DNA of 64,000 nt from JARYLZ01 sp964388275 (GTDB taxonomy: Bacteria > Bacteroidota > Ignavibacteria > SZUA-365): the NCBI GenBank assembly GCA_964388275.1, contig CAYLZD010000012.1, positions 33,820 to 97,819 of the forward strand. The letters are read 5' to 3'. The notes beneath the pieces were generated by a model. The model saw nothing but the letters and a program-made list of their open reading frames with translations, made no database searches and was not told the DNA's origin. A program made the position numbers and the translations under genes. Below, piece by piece: positions 9,308 through 18,569 of this stretch; position 1 is the stretch's first letter; each line of letters begins with the position of its first letter.

Positions 9308-10675
9308 TCATCTTGTGAAGTACTGCTTGTACTCGAACGGATGCGGCATAGTGGCGATTGCATGGACCTCGCGCTGTTTGACCGTGAGCCACTGCCTGAT
9401 CAGAGCTTCAGGAAACACGCCTCCTCTCTGCAGGAAGGCATTGTCCGCCTCGAGGGCATCCAGAGCTTCGCCCAGATTCCGCGGAAGGAATTTCAGATCG
9501 CCGCGGGTCGAGGGATCGCCGTCCATCGGACCGTAGCCGTGCGTCTCGGGATCGATCCGGTTGACTATGCCGTCAATGCCGGCCATCAGCATTGCCGCGA
9601 GCATCAGGTAAGGATTCGCGGTAGCGTCCGGCGGCCTGTATTCGAGGCGGGTTTCATTCCAATTGGATATGTATCGAGGTATGCGCACACAGGAACAGCG
9701 GTTCGCCATCCCGAAAGTGATGGCGACCGGCGCCTCGAATCCCGGAACGAGGCGCTTGAACGAGTTGGTTGACGGATTCGTGAAAGCCGCCAGCGCATTC
9801 GCGTGCCTCAGCATTCCGCCGATATAATATCTTCCCAGATCGCTGAAATTCGCATAGCGTCCTTGCTCGTAAAACACGTTCATCCCCCCCTTGGTCAGGA
9901 ACTGATGCACATGCAACCCGCTCCCCGCCTGCTGGTACATCGGCTTCGGCATGAAGGTGATGTGGAGATTTCGCTGCACCGCCTGGCTGAACAGGATGTA
10001 TTTGGAGGTCACGATGTTGTCCGCGGTCTTGAGCAGAGGCTCGAAAAACAGTTCTATCTCCTGCTGCCCCCTCTCGCCCACCTCATGGTGATGATATTTC
10101 ACGGGAATTCCCGCCTGTTTGAGAAGCATGCAGGATTCGTCGCGAAGATCGTCGTAGAGATCGAACGGACTGCAGGCGTGATATGCGTTGTGGGAGAATT
10201 CCTCCTCATGCTCCACCTTGTAATATGAAGCCGAGGTGCGCGTGTCGTACTCGACCTTGGAGAAAATATAGTATTCGAACTCGGGTCCCCAGTGGGAACA
10301 GTCAGCAATGCCCAGTTCCTTGAGCAACGCCTCGGCTTGCGCGGCTATCCAGCGCGCATCCTGAGAGAAGCGGGTCCGCCCGGCGTCGGTCAGAAAAGTG
10401 CTCGTGAAAAAGGAAAGAGTCGGCCTTTCGCGGAACAGGTCAACCTGCGCGGTATCGAGATCGGGCTTAACAATCATGTCGCTGTTCTCGACTTTTGCAA
10501 ATCCGTAGCTCGAGCCGTCAAAGCCCACTCCCTCATCCAGCACCCGGTCGAGCGTGTCATGCTCGAGAGGTAAGGTTACATGATGCAGCCGTCCTACCAG
10601 GTCAATGGTTTTCAGGTCGATGAACTCGATCGAATTTTCGGAAATCAGCCGTGCGACGTTGTCGAGAGCGTTCAT
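9308..10675 (-). CDS. glnA: type I glutamine synthetase
   Basis: A 455-residue enzyme making glutamine from glutamate, ammonia and ATP in the cytosol. Visible active-site elements are GFDGSSYGF (51-59), GPEFEYYIF with metal-binding E132/E134, GERGQQEIE (200-208), SGLHVHQF (252-259), NPSTNSFKRLVPGFEAP (300-316) and an arginine-containing RLEYRPPDATANPY (343-356). A GGAG ribosome site precedes the ATG. At the place where enteric enzymes carry the adenylylated tyrosine (NLYDLPP), this protein reads HGYGPMDGDP, so classical adenylylation is doubtful. A pure G7 run lies inside the coding strand near KGGMN. Confidence 0.93.
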   Translation of the reverse strand: MNALDNVARLISENSIEFIDLKTIDLVGRLHHVTLPLEHDTLDRVLDEGVGFDGSSYGFAKVENSDMIVKPDLDTAQVDLFRERPTLSFFTSTFLTDAGRTRFSQDARWIAAQAEALLKELGIADCSHWGPEFEYYIFSKVEYDTRTSASYYKVEHEEEFSHNAYHACSPFDLYDDLRDESCMLLKQAGIPVKYHHHEVGERGQQEIELFFEPLLKTADNIVTSKYILFSQAVQRNLHITFMPKPMYQQAGSGLHVHQFLTKGGMNVFYEQGRYANFSDLGRYYIGGMLRHANALAAFTNPSTNSFKRLVPGFEAPVAITFGMANRCSCVRIPRYISNWNETRLEYRPPDATANPYLMLAAMLMAGIDGIVNRIDPETHGYGPMDGDPSTRGDLKFLPRNLGEALDALEADNAFLQRGGVFPEALIRQWLTVKQREVHAIATMPHPFEYKQYFTR

Positions 10676-10806
10676 GAGGTACTCCGCTTTGTGTAAGGTG
10701 ATGCCTCTTTCCGATTATCGATGTGGAAAAGGCAAAGTATGGAAATGTAGGCAAAACGGGCGTCATTCCAAAGGTTTTCATCCGTCGCCGCGGGCGATTG
10801 CCGCAC

Positions 10807-10842
10807 AAAAAAAGCTGTCCCGCGCACAGGCGCGGGACAGCT
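10807..10842 (-). terminator. strong rho-independent terminator after the P-domain T9SS gene
   Basis: A perfect 13-bp inverted repeat (AGCTGTCCCGCGC / GCGCGGGACAGCT, loop ACAG on the plus strand) occupies 10813-10842. On the minus strand it is followed directly by seven T residues (10807-10813 as A). It sits 25 bases past the stop codon at 10867 and separates that gene from glnA downstream. Confidence 0.93.
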
Positions 10843-10866
10843 GATCCCGAATCGCGAAGTAATCGA

Positions 10867-13647
10867 CTACTTCGTGAGAATCATCTTCTTTGCGGCAATG
10901 AACGGCGCGCCGCCGTCGGCAGGCACGGCTTCCATGCGGTACATGTAAATTCCGCTCGGCACAACCTGATGATGATCATCAGTTCCGTTCCAGGTGGTGA
11001 TATATCCGCCCGCGGACAGAGGAGCGTTCACGAGGGTTGAAATCTCGCGTCCGAGCATGTCATACACGCGCAGAGATACCCGCGCATCCTGCGGCAGATT
11101 CCATGCGATGTTGGTGGACGGATTGAACGGGTTTGGATAATTCTGAGTCAGCTCGAAGCCGGCCGGGTCCGTAATGAGTTCCACGACCGGGCGCGGGGCC
11201 AGCGTCTTGGCCGGTACGAGCAGTGCTACCGAGATCTCTCCGACACGGATGCCTTCGACGCTGAAATCGTTGCTCGCAGTCGGTGTATAGGGACGCGCCG
11301 TGATATCGGCGACGGGAGACGCCGCCATGATCGCTAAGCGATTCTGCAGGTCGGTCAGACCGGCCGCGAAAGAACGCCGTGTTTCCTCCTGATTATGACC
11401 GGATTTCGACATGACCATGGTCGAAGGAGAATTTGCGAAATCCGACACGCCATCGATCATGCCGGCGTAATCCGGCGGCGGCGCCGACGCCATCTTTGCC
11501 GTCATGGCGGCGATGTTCTGCTGTTCAGCCGGCGTCGAAAGATTGTGGAACACGGCCGACAGCGCATCGCCTTCGGCATCTGCCGTCGGGAGCACCATGA
11601 AACGATTGCCTTCACGCGCAAAGTCGCGAGCGGCTGCGGCTTCATCCGTGTTCAATTCACCGATCCAGAGCACCTGTTCGGCTGCCGGAATTCCGGGCTG
11701 CGTCGCTCGATCAACGAACTCAACATCGCCGAAGGCGTCCGCAATGCGATCGCGGAGCTGGGGATCCACCGTGCCGCGATGGCTGACGGCCACCGGAGCG
11801 AAGGTCCTTACGTACGACCGCATATAAGTGTTGTTGATGAGGTTCTCATCATCAGCGCGTTCGATTACCGCCTTGATCGTGTACGCGCCGCTGGACAGGC
11901 CGGACACGACGTCGAAATCCACGTCGGCCGTGTACGGAGCATTCTGCAGCGTGATGCGCCTTTCGCTGTAATACACGGTCTGACCGGTACTGTTCATGAT
12001 ATAGACCTTGCCGAAAGTCACCGCGTTCGGAAGGTTGGGATGGTTCGCGAAAGAACCAAAGCGAACGCGTGGAGTGAAACTCGCGGGTAGGTTTGCCGGA
12101 GGATTGAGAATTGCGATAACGCCGACATCCGAGCCGGTTACGAAGTTCGGACGGATCATCTTGCCGCCGAACTGGCTGAGAAATTCCTCATTCCAGCTGG
12201 ATCCGTTGTTCATGCTGAACCACTCGACACCGATTCCGGCGTACTTGCTGAATGTGCCGTTTGGGTCGAAGGGGCTTCCCATCTGATCGAGGCCGAGACC
12301 CACTCCGCCGATGAAAGGCGCCGTGTTCGTGCAAACTCCGAATGCATAGCGACCGGCGGCGAGAAACAGAGGAGGTGTGAAATCATAAGAAACCCATTTC
12401 CCTCCCTGAATCGGAAGAGGACGCGGCCCTGTCGTCGCGATTTCTGTTCCGGGGACGCCGCTCGAAGCATCCCACACTCTCACGGAGAGCCGGGCGTTCG
12501 ACATTGTCGGTTCGAGTTCCACGTTGGTCCCCTGCCAAACGTCCACGCTTGTGAGATACTGGTCCTGCTCTATCTCGAACACATCGGCGTCGCAGTTGTT
12601 GAGAGGCACATTGAACGTCTGTTTGGAGACGCCGTTATCGTAGCCGAGGGAACCTGGTGTGAGAAGATACTCCACTGTCTTCGTGTTGTCGAAGCGCGTG
12701 GAATACAGATCACCACGCTGGAACAGGGACGTGGAAAGTCTGAAATTGCCCATCTGCGGCGGCAGATTCGTCTCGTAGAGAAACGCGTATTGTCCGATCG
12801 GCAAGTTCATATTGGATTCACGGGGCATCTGCTGACCGGAGACAGGCCAGGTTTCCGTGAAGGTGACTTTTGTCTCGGACGAGGTCTTGCTGTTCTGGAT
12901 AGTCGGCGCAAAAAAGACCTTCCCGTTCTGAGGACGACGGCCGAGCACGGAATACGGGTAGAGGGAAGTCCTGCTGTGAGGCGCGAGGTCGTCGACGAGA
13001 GGCGCCGGGAGACGCGAGTAATTCTGCCCGCATTTGTTGCGATAATTTATATCCCAGCCGATACGGACATCCTTATATGAACCGTAACGATTGAATATCA
13101 GAGCCCAGCGTTTCAGCACGCCCTGGTCGCCCGGCGCGTTGTCCATCACCGAGATCGTCCAAGTGCCGATGGCCATGCCGGAGGTCGGGAAAGTCGTGCC
13201 CGGCTGAGGTTTGTAGACGCCGCGGAAATAGGCGGACTGATTGGTCGGAGCGGCGATCGAAATGCCCGGAAGGGCCGCGCCCGTGGGAACGGAACCGCTG
13301 CAGGGAAATTCGATGACATTCGGATCGAAGATCGTATTCTCGTAATTGTTGTACACGCTGCCATTGTACAGTGACAGGATGTAGTTGGCCGACGGACCGG
13401 TGAGAGTGATCATGAGGTCGTTGGCGGCGCTGTGCTCGATGTCGACCATCACCTGCAGACTCTGTACTGTGAACACGTCGCTTATGGTGATGGAACTCGT
13501 TGTCGAGTTATAGTCCGTGATCGGGGACATGACATCGCGCCAATACTCCCATGGTGGGGTGCCCGGTCCCCCCACCTGTCCGCTGGCGGGGAGGATGCCG
13601 AACGCGCAGAGTATAACGAGCGCGTGAAACAGTCGAGCTGTTTTCAT
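10867..13647 (-). CDS. secreted T9SS cargo with proprotein-convertase P-domain
   Basis: A 926-residue exported protein, started at MKTARLFHAL (ATG at 13645-13647) because a GGAGGA site precedes it and a signal peptide ending ILPASGQ follows. The reading frame itself begins 28 codons earlier. Residues about 40-190 are a P-domain (jelly roll found next to subtilisin or adhesin domains), with IEHSAANDLMITLTGPS and IGTWTISVMDNAPGD. The middle is beta-rich with no recognised catalytic domain. A segment near residues 660-730 looks like an alpha/beta fold. The C-terminal 95 residues carry QNYPNPFNPSTNIAW, the T9SS type A sorting domain. A surface adhesin or binding protein is likely. It has a strong terminator. 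Confidence 0.88.
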   Translation of the reverse strand: MKTARLFHALVILCAFGILPASGQVGGPGTPPWEYWRDVMSPITDYNSTTSSITISDVFTVQSLQVMVDIEHSAANDLMITLTGPSANYILSLYNGSVYNNYENTIFDPNVIEFPCSGSVPTGAALPGISIAAPTNQSAYFRGVYKPQPGTTFPTSGMAIGTWTISVMDNAPGDQGVLKRWALIFNRYGSYKDVRIGWDINYRNKCGQNYSRLPAPLVDDLAPHSRTSLYPYSVLGRRPQNGKVFFAPTIQNSKTSSETKVTFTETWPVSGQQMPRESNMNLPIGQYAFLYETNLPPQMGNFRLSTSLFQRGDLYSTRFDNTKTVEYLLTPGSLGYDNGVSKQTFNVPLNNCDADVFEIEQDQYLTSVDVWQGTNVELEPTMSNARLSVRVWDASSGVPGTEIATTGPRPLPIQGGKWVSYDFTPPLFLAAGRYAFGVCTNTAPFIGGVGLGLDQMGSPFDPNGTFSKYAGIGVEWFSMNNGSSWNEEFLSQFGGKMIRPNFVTGSDVGVIAILNPPANLPASFTPRVRFGSFANHPNLPNAVTFGKVYIMNSTGQTVYYSERRITLQNAPYTADVDFDVVSGLSSGAYTIKAVIERADDENLINNTYMRSYVRTFAPVAVSHRGTVDPQLRDRIADAFGDVEFVDRATQPGIPAAEQVLWIGELNTDEAAAARDFAREGNRFMVLPTADAEGDALSAVFHNLSTPAEQQNIAAMTAKMASAPPPDYAGMIDGVSDFANSPSTMVMSKSGHNQEETRRSFAAGLTDLQNRLAIMAASPVADITARPYTPTASNDFSVEGIRVGEISVALLVPAKTLAPRPVVELITDPAGFELTQNYPNPFNPSTNIAWNLPQDARVSLRVYDMLGREISTLVNAPLSAGGYITTWNGTDDHHQVVPSGIYMYRMEAVPADGGAPFIAAKKMILTK

Positions 13648-13821
13648 TGATTCCTCCGAAAATCTGAATGTGAAATGATAGGACGTATGCTGAGTAAGGA
13701 AATGGTGATCCAATGGGATGTAAACTACCATTTCACTGTCGGAAAGTCAAGTTGCGTGAAACGGAAAAACTCTCGCTTGATATCGCCTCATTTCATCCTG
13801 AATTCCGAACCTTGTCGCGCT

Positions 13822-13853
13822 TTTGGGAATTCGGCCGCGTCTTTCTACTTTTT
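13822..13853 (+). promoter_or_regulatory. candidate Bacteroidota-type promoter upstream of lpxH-like gene
   Basis: TTTG at 13822-13825 and TACTTTTT at 13846-13853, with a 20-base spacer, approximate the TTTG-N19-TAnnTTTG pattern with one mismatch in the -7 box. It lies 54 bases before the chosen start at 13908, in a divergent intergenic region. Weak evidence from sequence alone. Confidence 0.35.
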
Positions 13854-13907
13854 ACCGATGAATCCCGTCACGACGGCAAAATCTGCGGCGCGCGCGCCGG
13901 TTCATAC

Positions 13908-14654
13908 ATGAACAAGGCGTATTTCGTTTCTGACGCTCATCTCGGCGTCTCAAAGGGCCGGAACGAGCGTGAACGTCTGGCCATGCTGCTCGATCTCATT
14001 GAAACCGCGCGCCGGGAAGAAGCGGATCTGTACATTGTCGGCGACCTTTTCGACTTCTGGTTCGAGTATCGCCACGTCGTGCCGCGAGGCGCGCATCGGC
14101 TTCTGACATCCCTCGAAAACCTCACCTCGGAAGGAAGAAAGGTCTTTTACTTCGCGGGGAACCACGATTTTGCGATCGGAAATTTCTTCGCCGAAGATCT
14201 CGGAATCGCCGTCGTGAAGGACGGACTCGAGTTTACAATCGGGGATTCCAGGTTCTCGGTCTGTCATGGCGACGGTTTCGAGGAAAACGACGCCGGATAC
14301 AGGATGCTCAAGCGTTTGCTCCGCAACAGATTTGCACAGTGGTGTTTCCGCTGGCTTCACCCGGATCTCGGCTTCGGCCTCGCTCGGGTCACCTCGAAAT
14401 CGAGCCGTCGTTACACCTCGAACAGAAGATACGGCGACGGCATGCGCAAAGAGGCCCTCCGCCGTATCGAAAGCGGGGCTGATTACGTGATCATGGGCCA
14501 TCTTCACAAGCCGGTGATGGAAAAAATGGCCGGCGGGATATACGTCAACCTGGGCGACTGGCTGACCCATTTCACCTATGCCGTTTTCAAGGATAACAAT
14601 ATGCAGTTGCTCTCGATGAGGAACGGAACCATTCCGGATCAGGATTCCCAATAA
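13908..14654 (+). CDS. lpxH: LpxH-like UDP-2,3-diacylglucosamine pyrophosphatase (metallophosphoesterase)
   Basis: A 248-residue calcineurin-type phosphoesterase, expected to hydrolyse UDP-2,3-diacylglucosamine to lipid X in lipid A synthesis at the inner membrane face. The start is placed at MNKAYFVSDAHLG, because the 65 codons upstream in the same frame do not resemble the family. Metal ligands seen: D9 and H11 (SDAH), D46 (GDLFDFW), N85-H86 (GNHD), H120 (HGD), H198 and H200 (GHLHKP). The stop directly abuts the start of the penicillin-binding protein gene, so the two are likely co-transcribed. Related phosphoesterases exist, so LpxH identity is good but not certain. Confidence 0.8.
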   Translation: MNKAYFVSDAHLGVSKGRNERERLAMLLDLIETARREEADLYIVGDLFDFWFEYRHVVPRGAHRLLTSLENLTSEGRKVFYFAGNHDFAIGNFFAEDLGIAVVKDGLEFTIGDSRFSVCHGDGFEENDAGYRMLKRLLRNRFAQWCFRWLHPDLGFGLARVTSKSSRRYTSNRRYGDGMRKEALRRIESGADYVIMGHLHKPVMEKMAGGIYVNLGDWLTHFTYAVFKDNNMQLLSMRNGTIPDQDSQ

Positions 14655-16844
14655 ATGGAACCTAAAAAAGTCTGGACATACATCGCGATCATAGCCGCAT
14701 CGATCGGCCTGTGGATACTGATCTCCGGAATACTGACGGGTCTGCCGTCATTGGAGGAACTGGAGAACCCGCGTCCTCCATACGCGACGCGGGTGTTCTC
14801 GGCGGACGGCGTCCTGATCGACAAGTTTTTCCAGGAGAACAGGTCGCGGATCGCGTCGCTGGACAGCGTTCCTCCCGCTTTCATCAACGCCCTGCTCGCC
14901 ACCGAGGACAAGCGTTTCTACGAGCATTGGGGTGTGGATCTTCGCGCTGTCGTGCGTGTCATTCTCCTGAATCTCTCCAAGTTCACGCTCAGCGGGCCGG
15001 GCGGCAGCACGTTGACCCAGCAGCTCGCGCGTAAGCTTTACCTGAGCGACGAGGTGACGGTGACGCGGAAGCTGCGGGAAATGATCACCGCCGTGCAAAT
15101 CGAGAGGCGCTACACCAAGAACGAAATCCTGCTGATGTACCTCAACGTGGCGCCGTTCGGCCGGGGCGCCTACGGACTGCAATCCGCCGCTCAGGAGTTC
15201 TTCTCCAAACCGATGGACCGCCTCACGGTATCCGAATGCGCTTTTCTTGTCGGCGTGCTCAAGAATCCGAGCCGCTACGATCCGCGGCGCAATTACGCGC
15301 GCTCGGTTGGAAGACGCAACATCGTGCTGCTCCGGATGCAGAAGGAGAACCTGATTTCTCCGGAGGAATTCGCACGGGCGAGACGGGATTCCATCGTTAC
15401 CCGCCCGCGAGGCCGAAGCGCGGGCATAGCGCCTCATTTCGTGGAATTCGTGCGTCAACAGCTTCGGGACAAGGCCGAAGAACTCGGTTTCAACCTTTAC
15501 AGAGACGGCCTGACGGTGCACACGACGCTCGACAGCCGGATGCAGAAATACGCAAATCAGGCCGTGCAGGAACATCTCTCGATTTTTCAGAAGCAATTCT
15601 CTGCGCGATGGTCCTGGGACACGCCGGAACGACGCGCGCTTTTAGCGACCGGCATCACCGCGGCGGCCCGTTCGACGCCCGAATACCAATCGGCCGGATC
15701 GGCGGAACTGCGCGAACTGGCGCTTATACGCCTGCGTCGCAACCAGCGCTTCGTCGACTCCGTCATGCTGTCGCTGACAAGAATACAGGTCGGTTTCGCG
15801 GCCATCGATCCCGCGTCCGGACGCATCCGCTCGATGGTCGGCAACTCCGAAATGGAATTCCGCTATGGACTGAACCACGTGACCCAGATACGCAGACAGC
15901 CGGGATCGACGTTCAAGCCGTTCGTCTATACGGTAGCCATCGACAACGGGTACACTCCCGCCTACCAGTTGCCGAACGAACCGATAGCGATTTCCGATGG
16001 CAGCGGCAGGCGCTGGTCCCCGCGGAATTTCGGCGGCGAAACCGGAGGAATTTACACTCTGCGGCGCGGACTTCAACTGTCGGTGAATCTCATCGCGATA
16101 AGAACGCTCCTTGAAATCGCTCCTGCGGAGGAAGTGGTCCGATATGCGCGGCGCCTCGGCATAGAGAGCGACTTGCGCCCTTATCCGTCCCTCGCGATAG
16201 GCACATCCGAAGTGATTCCGCTGGAACTGATCGGCGCCTACGGCGCTTTCGCCAACGAGGGCATACTCGCGCGCCCATACGGCATCGAACGCATCGAGGA
16301 CAGGGACGGCCGGGTCATAGAGCAATACCGCGGTCAATTCAGAGAATCCCTGAGCAAGGAAACCGCCTTTATCATGACCAGCATGATGCGTTCCGTCATG
16401 ACGGGTGGAACCGGCGCCGGGACCCGCGCCTACTTCGCCGGTCCCGCGGCCGGAAAGACGGGCACGACCCAGGATTACGCCGACGCGTGGTTCATCGGTT
16501 ACACACCCAATCTCGTCGCAGGCGTCTGGACCGGTTTCGACGATCGCCGCATCACCTTCACCGGATCGTATGGTCAAGGCAGCGCGGCGGCGGCGCCGAT
16601 CTGGGGACGTTTCATGAGATACGTGTACGCCGACAAGCGCATCGGCCTGCCGGTAAAAGACTTCGTCAAACCTCCGGATGTATTGCAGGAACGGATCTGC
16701 CTTGAATCGCAAAGCCTGGCGACTCCCCTCTGCCCTGCGACAGTGCTGGAATACGTCAATAAGAAATACCTGCCCGGAGTTTGCACCGTTCACACTTCAT
16801 CGGGCGGAGCGCCGAAGCGGCGCGGCGCCATCATCGAGTATTGA
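14655..16844 (+). CDS. class A penicillin-binding protein 1A (glycosyltransferase-transpeptidase)
   Basis: A 729-residue bifunctional murein synthase anchored by one helix (about residues 8-29). The GT51 domain carries the catalytic glutamate E84 in TEDKRFYEHWG, and GGSTLTQQLARKLYL at about 117-131. The transpeptidase domain has the acyl-serine motif STFK (S418, K421), an SVN motif in LSVNLIAI, and KTGT at 601-604. It polymerises and cross-links peptidoglycan in the periplasm. The ATG follows immediately after the lpxH-like stop. Domain order and length are normal for PBP1A. Confidence 0.95.
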   Translation: MEPKKVWTYIAIIAASIGLWILISGILTGLPSLEELENPRPPYATRVFSADGVLIDKFFQENRSRIASLDSVPPAFINALLATEDKRFYEHWGVDLRAVVRVILLNLSKFTLSGPGGSTLTQQLARKLYLSDEVTVTRKLREMITAVQIERRYTKNEILLMYLNVAPFGRGAYGLQSAAQEFFSKPMDRLTVSECAFLVGVLKNPSRYDPRRNYARSVGRRNIVLLRMQKENLISPEEFARARRDSIVTRPRGRSAGIAPHFVEFVRQQLRDKAEELGFNLYRDGLTVHTTLDSRMQKYANQAVQEHLSIFQKQFSARWSWDTPERRALLATGITAAARSTPEYQSAGSAELRELALIRLRRNQRFVDSVMLSLTRIQVGFAAIDPASGRIRSMVGNSEMEFRYGLNHVTQIRRQPGSTFKPFVYTVAIDNGYTPAYQLPNEPIAISDGSGRRWSPRNFGGETGGIYTLRRGLQLSVNLIAIRTLLEIAPAEEVVRYARRLGIESDLRPYPSLAIGTSEVIPLELIGAYGAFANEGILARPYGIERIEDRDGRVIEQYRGQFRESLSKETAFIMTSMMRSVMTGGTGAGTRAYFAGPAAGKTGTTQDYADAWFIGYTPNLVAGVWTGFDDRRITFTGSYGQGSAAAAPIWGRFMRYVYADKRIGLPVKDFVKPPDVLQERICLESQSLATPLCPATVLEYVNKKYLPGVCTVHTSSGGAPKRRGAIIEY

Positions 16845-16938
16845 ACGCGGTGACAGGAGCAACCGTACGAGCGTTTGTTGTTTATCGGGACGATTAATCC
16901 CATATTGTCGCCGCATCGCAACATAACAGGAGATTGAA

Positions 16939-17586
16939 ATGAGACAAAGACGCATCGCGGTCCTCGTTAGTATTATGTCCACGCTGCTGTTCTGCGCCGG
17001 TTGCGGCTCGAAAGAGGATCAAGCCGCCGCGGACAAGCCGGGAGGTTTAATGCAACAGATGGAGAAGGCGTCGAAGGAAATGGAAAAGGCGGCGAAGGAG
17101 ATGGAGAGCTCGATGAGTGAAAACCGGGAGCCGGTTCCGCCCGTTTCGTTCCGCGTCCTCGTCGAGTTCCTGCCGAAGGAATTCGCCGGCCTGACCGCGG
17201 AGAAACCCGAGGGAGAAACCCAGACGACGGGCCAGTGGTCCTTCTCGAAGGCGTCGAACCGGTACGGCAGTCAGGACGGATCGAGAAGCGCGGAAGTGGA
17301 AATTATCGACTTCGCTCACATTGCGCCGCTGTATTTGTCCTACAAGGCGCTCTTCGCCATGAAATTCAAGCGCGAGAGCACCGATGGGTACGAGCAAAGC
17401 GTAAAAATAATGGACTCGCCAGCCTACGAGAAGTGGTCGGAGAATTCCGGCGAACACGAGGTGACCCTGCTCGCGGGCGACAGGTTCATTGTGAAGGCCA
17501 CGACACGCGGACTCGGCGATGGTTCGGCAAGGCAGCTCCTCGAGAAAATCGACATCCGTAAACTCGCTCAGCAGAAGGCCGCCTGA
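16939..17586 (+). CDS. small lipoprotein with an N-terminal amphipathic coiled-coil stretch
   Basis: A 215-residue predicted lipoprotein. The signal sequence ends at FCAGC, with lipidated C22 as the likely mature N-terminus. Residues about 35-55 form a heptad-like stretch (MEKASKEMEKAAKEM). The rest is a mixed alpha/beta domain with no family I recognise; it contains PVSFRVLVEFLP and a C-terminal VKATTRGLGDGSARQLLEKI. An AGGAG site precedes the ATG. It ends 24 bases from the convergent BtuF-like gene. Function unknown; periplasmic or outer-membrane location inferred. Confidence 0.8.
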   Translation: MRQRRIAVLVSIMSTLLFCAGCGSKEDQAAADKPGGLMQQMEKASKEMEKAAKEMESSMSENREPVPPVSFRVLVEFLPKEFAGLTAEKPEGETQTTGQWSFSKASNRYGSQDGSRSAEVEIIDFAHIAPLYLSYKALFAMKFKRESTDGYEQSVKIMDSPAYEKWSENSGEHEVTLLAGDRFIVKATTRGLGDGSARQLLEKIDIRKLAQQKAA

Positions 17587-17610
17587 AGCGTTCGGCTGTC
17601 GGGGACGAGA

Positions 17611-18552
17611 TCAGTCCGGTCTGTTGGAAACTTCGACGTCGGACCGCTTTTTCAGCAGCGCTTCGAGCGTCCGCAGCCCTTCGAATATCCGGGGTCCCGG
17701 GCGCAGGAACACATCGGCATCGACGTTGAGGAGTCCTCCGGACGACAGCGCGGAGAGTTCTTTCCATTCTGGAAAACGTTTCAACAAATCGTCCGCGCTC
17801 ATCGCAAGATCTCCCGACACCAGTATGAGATCCGGATTCGAGCGCAGGATTTCCTCGCGGTTGATGATCGGGTAGCGGCCGATGCCGACTGCGCCGGCGT
17901 TGCGGGCGCCGGTGATTCCGATCAATTCGTCGAGAAAGGTTCCTTTGCCGGCGGCTATCACGGGGTCGACGGATATCAGCAGGAGCACTGACAGTCCGCG
18001 TCCGCAGGCGGACGTCATCACATCGCGCCGTAGCGCCATCAGAGAATCCGTGAGCGCGCGGGCCTTATCCGACGCTCCAAGCAGCCTGCCCAACTTGTCG
18101 AGGGTTTCCAGTACGCCGTCGAGCGATCTGGGATTGGAGACGAAGGTTTTTATTCCGAGTTGCGTCAGTTTGTCGTAAGTCTGTCTCGTGTTCCCTTCGA
18201 CCGTCAGAAGCACAAGGTCGGGGCTCAATCCCGCTATCGCTTCGATGTTCGGATTCACCATATCGCCGACCGTCACAGCCGCCGCGGTTTCCGGAGGGTA
18301 ATCGCACAGATTGGTGACGCCCGCCACGGCATTCCCGCGACCGAGGGCGAAGACCGTCTCGGTAAGACTCGGCGCCAGGATGACGATTCTGCGCGGCGCC
18401 CGGGATATTCGGACATCCCGGTCCATATCATCGCGTACGACGACCGCGCCGCCTTCTTCATGGCCCGAGTCCTTCGAACATCCCGGATTCAGCGCCGCGA
18501 GGCAGCAGATCAGGATGCCCGCCATTTTCCCGGCCGGCGCGTTGCCGGGCAT
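17611..18552 (-). CDS. BtuF-like substrate-binding lipoprotein (Peripla_BP_2 family)
   Basis: A 313-residue protein of the helical-backbone metal/cobalamin receptor family. Started at MPGNAPAGKMAG (ATG 18550-18552); an internal ATG at 18525 is an alternative. The signal peptide ends at LAALNPGC, a lipobox. Diagnostic segments are RIVILAPSLTETVFALG near the N-terminus, VGDMVNPNIEAIAGLSPDLV and INREEILRSNPDLILV. It should bind cobalamin, haem or a siderophore in the periplasm. No permease or ATPase partner is next to it; it lies 17 bases after the proline dehydrogenase gene, probably in the same transcript. Confidence 0.85.
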   Translation of the reverse strand: MPGNAPAGKMAGILICCLAALNPGCSKDSGHEEGGAVVVRDDMDRDVRISRAPRRIVILAPSLTETVFALGRGNAVAGVTNLCDYPPETAAAVTVGDMVNPNIEAIAGLSPDLVLLTVEGNTRQTYDKLTQLGIKTFVSNPRSLDGVLETLDKLGRLLGASDKARALTDSLMALRRDVMTSACGRGLSVLLLISVDPVIAAGKGTFLDELIGITGARNAGAVGIGRYPIINREEILRSNPDLILVSGDLAMSADDLLKRFPEWKELSALSSGGLLNVDADVFLRPGPRIFEGLRTLEALLKKRSDVEVSNRPD

Positions 18553-18569
18553 GCGCGCGTATCGGCTGC

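Noticed and set aside
9884..9890. G7 tract inside glnA as a phase-variation site
   Set aside because: Seven bases is short, the gene is essential-type housekeeping and the run falls on ordinary Gly codons.
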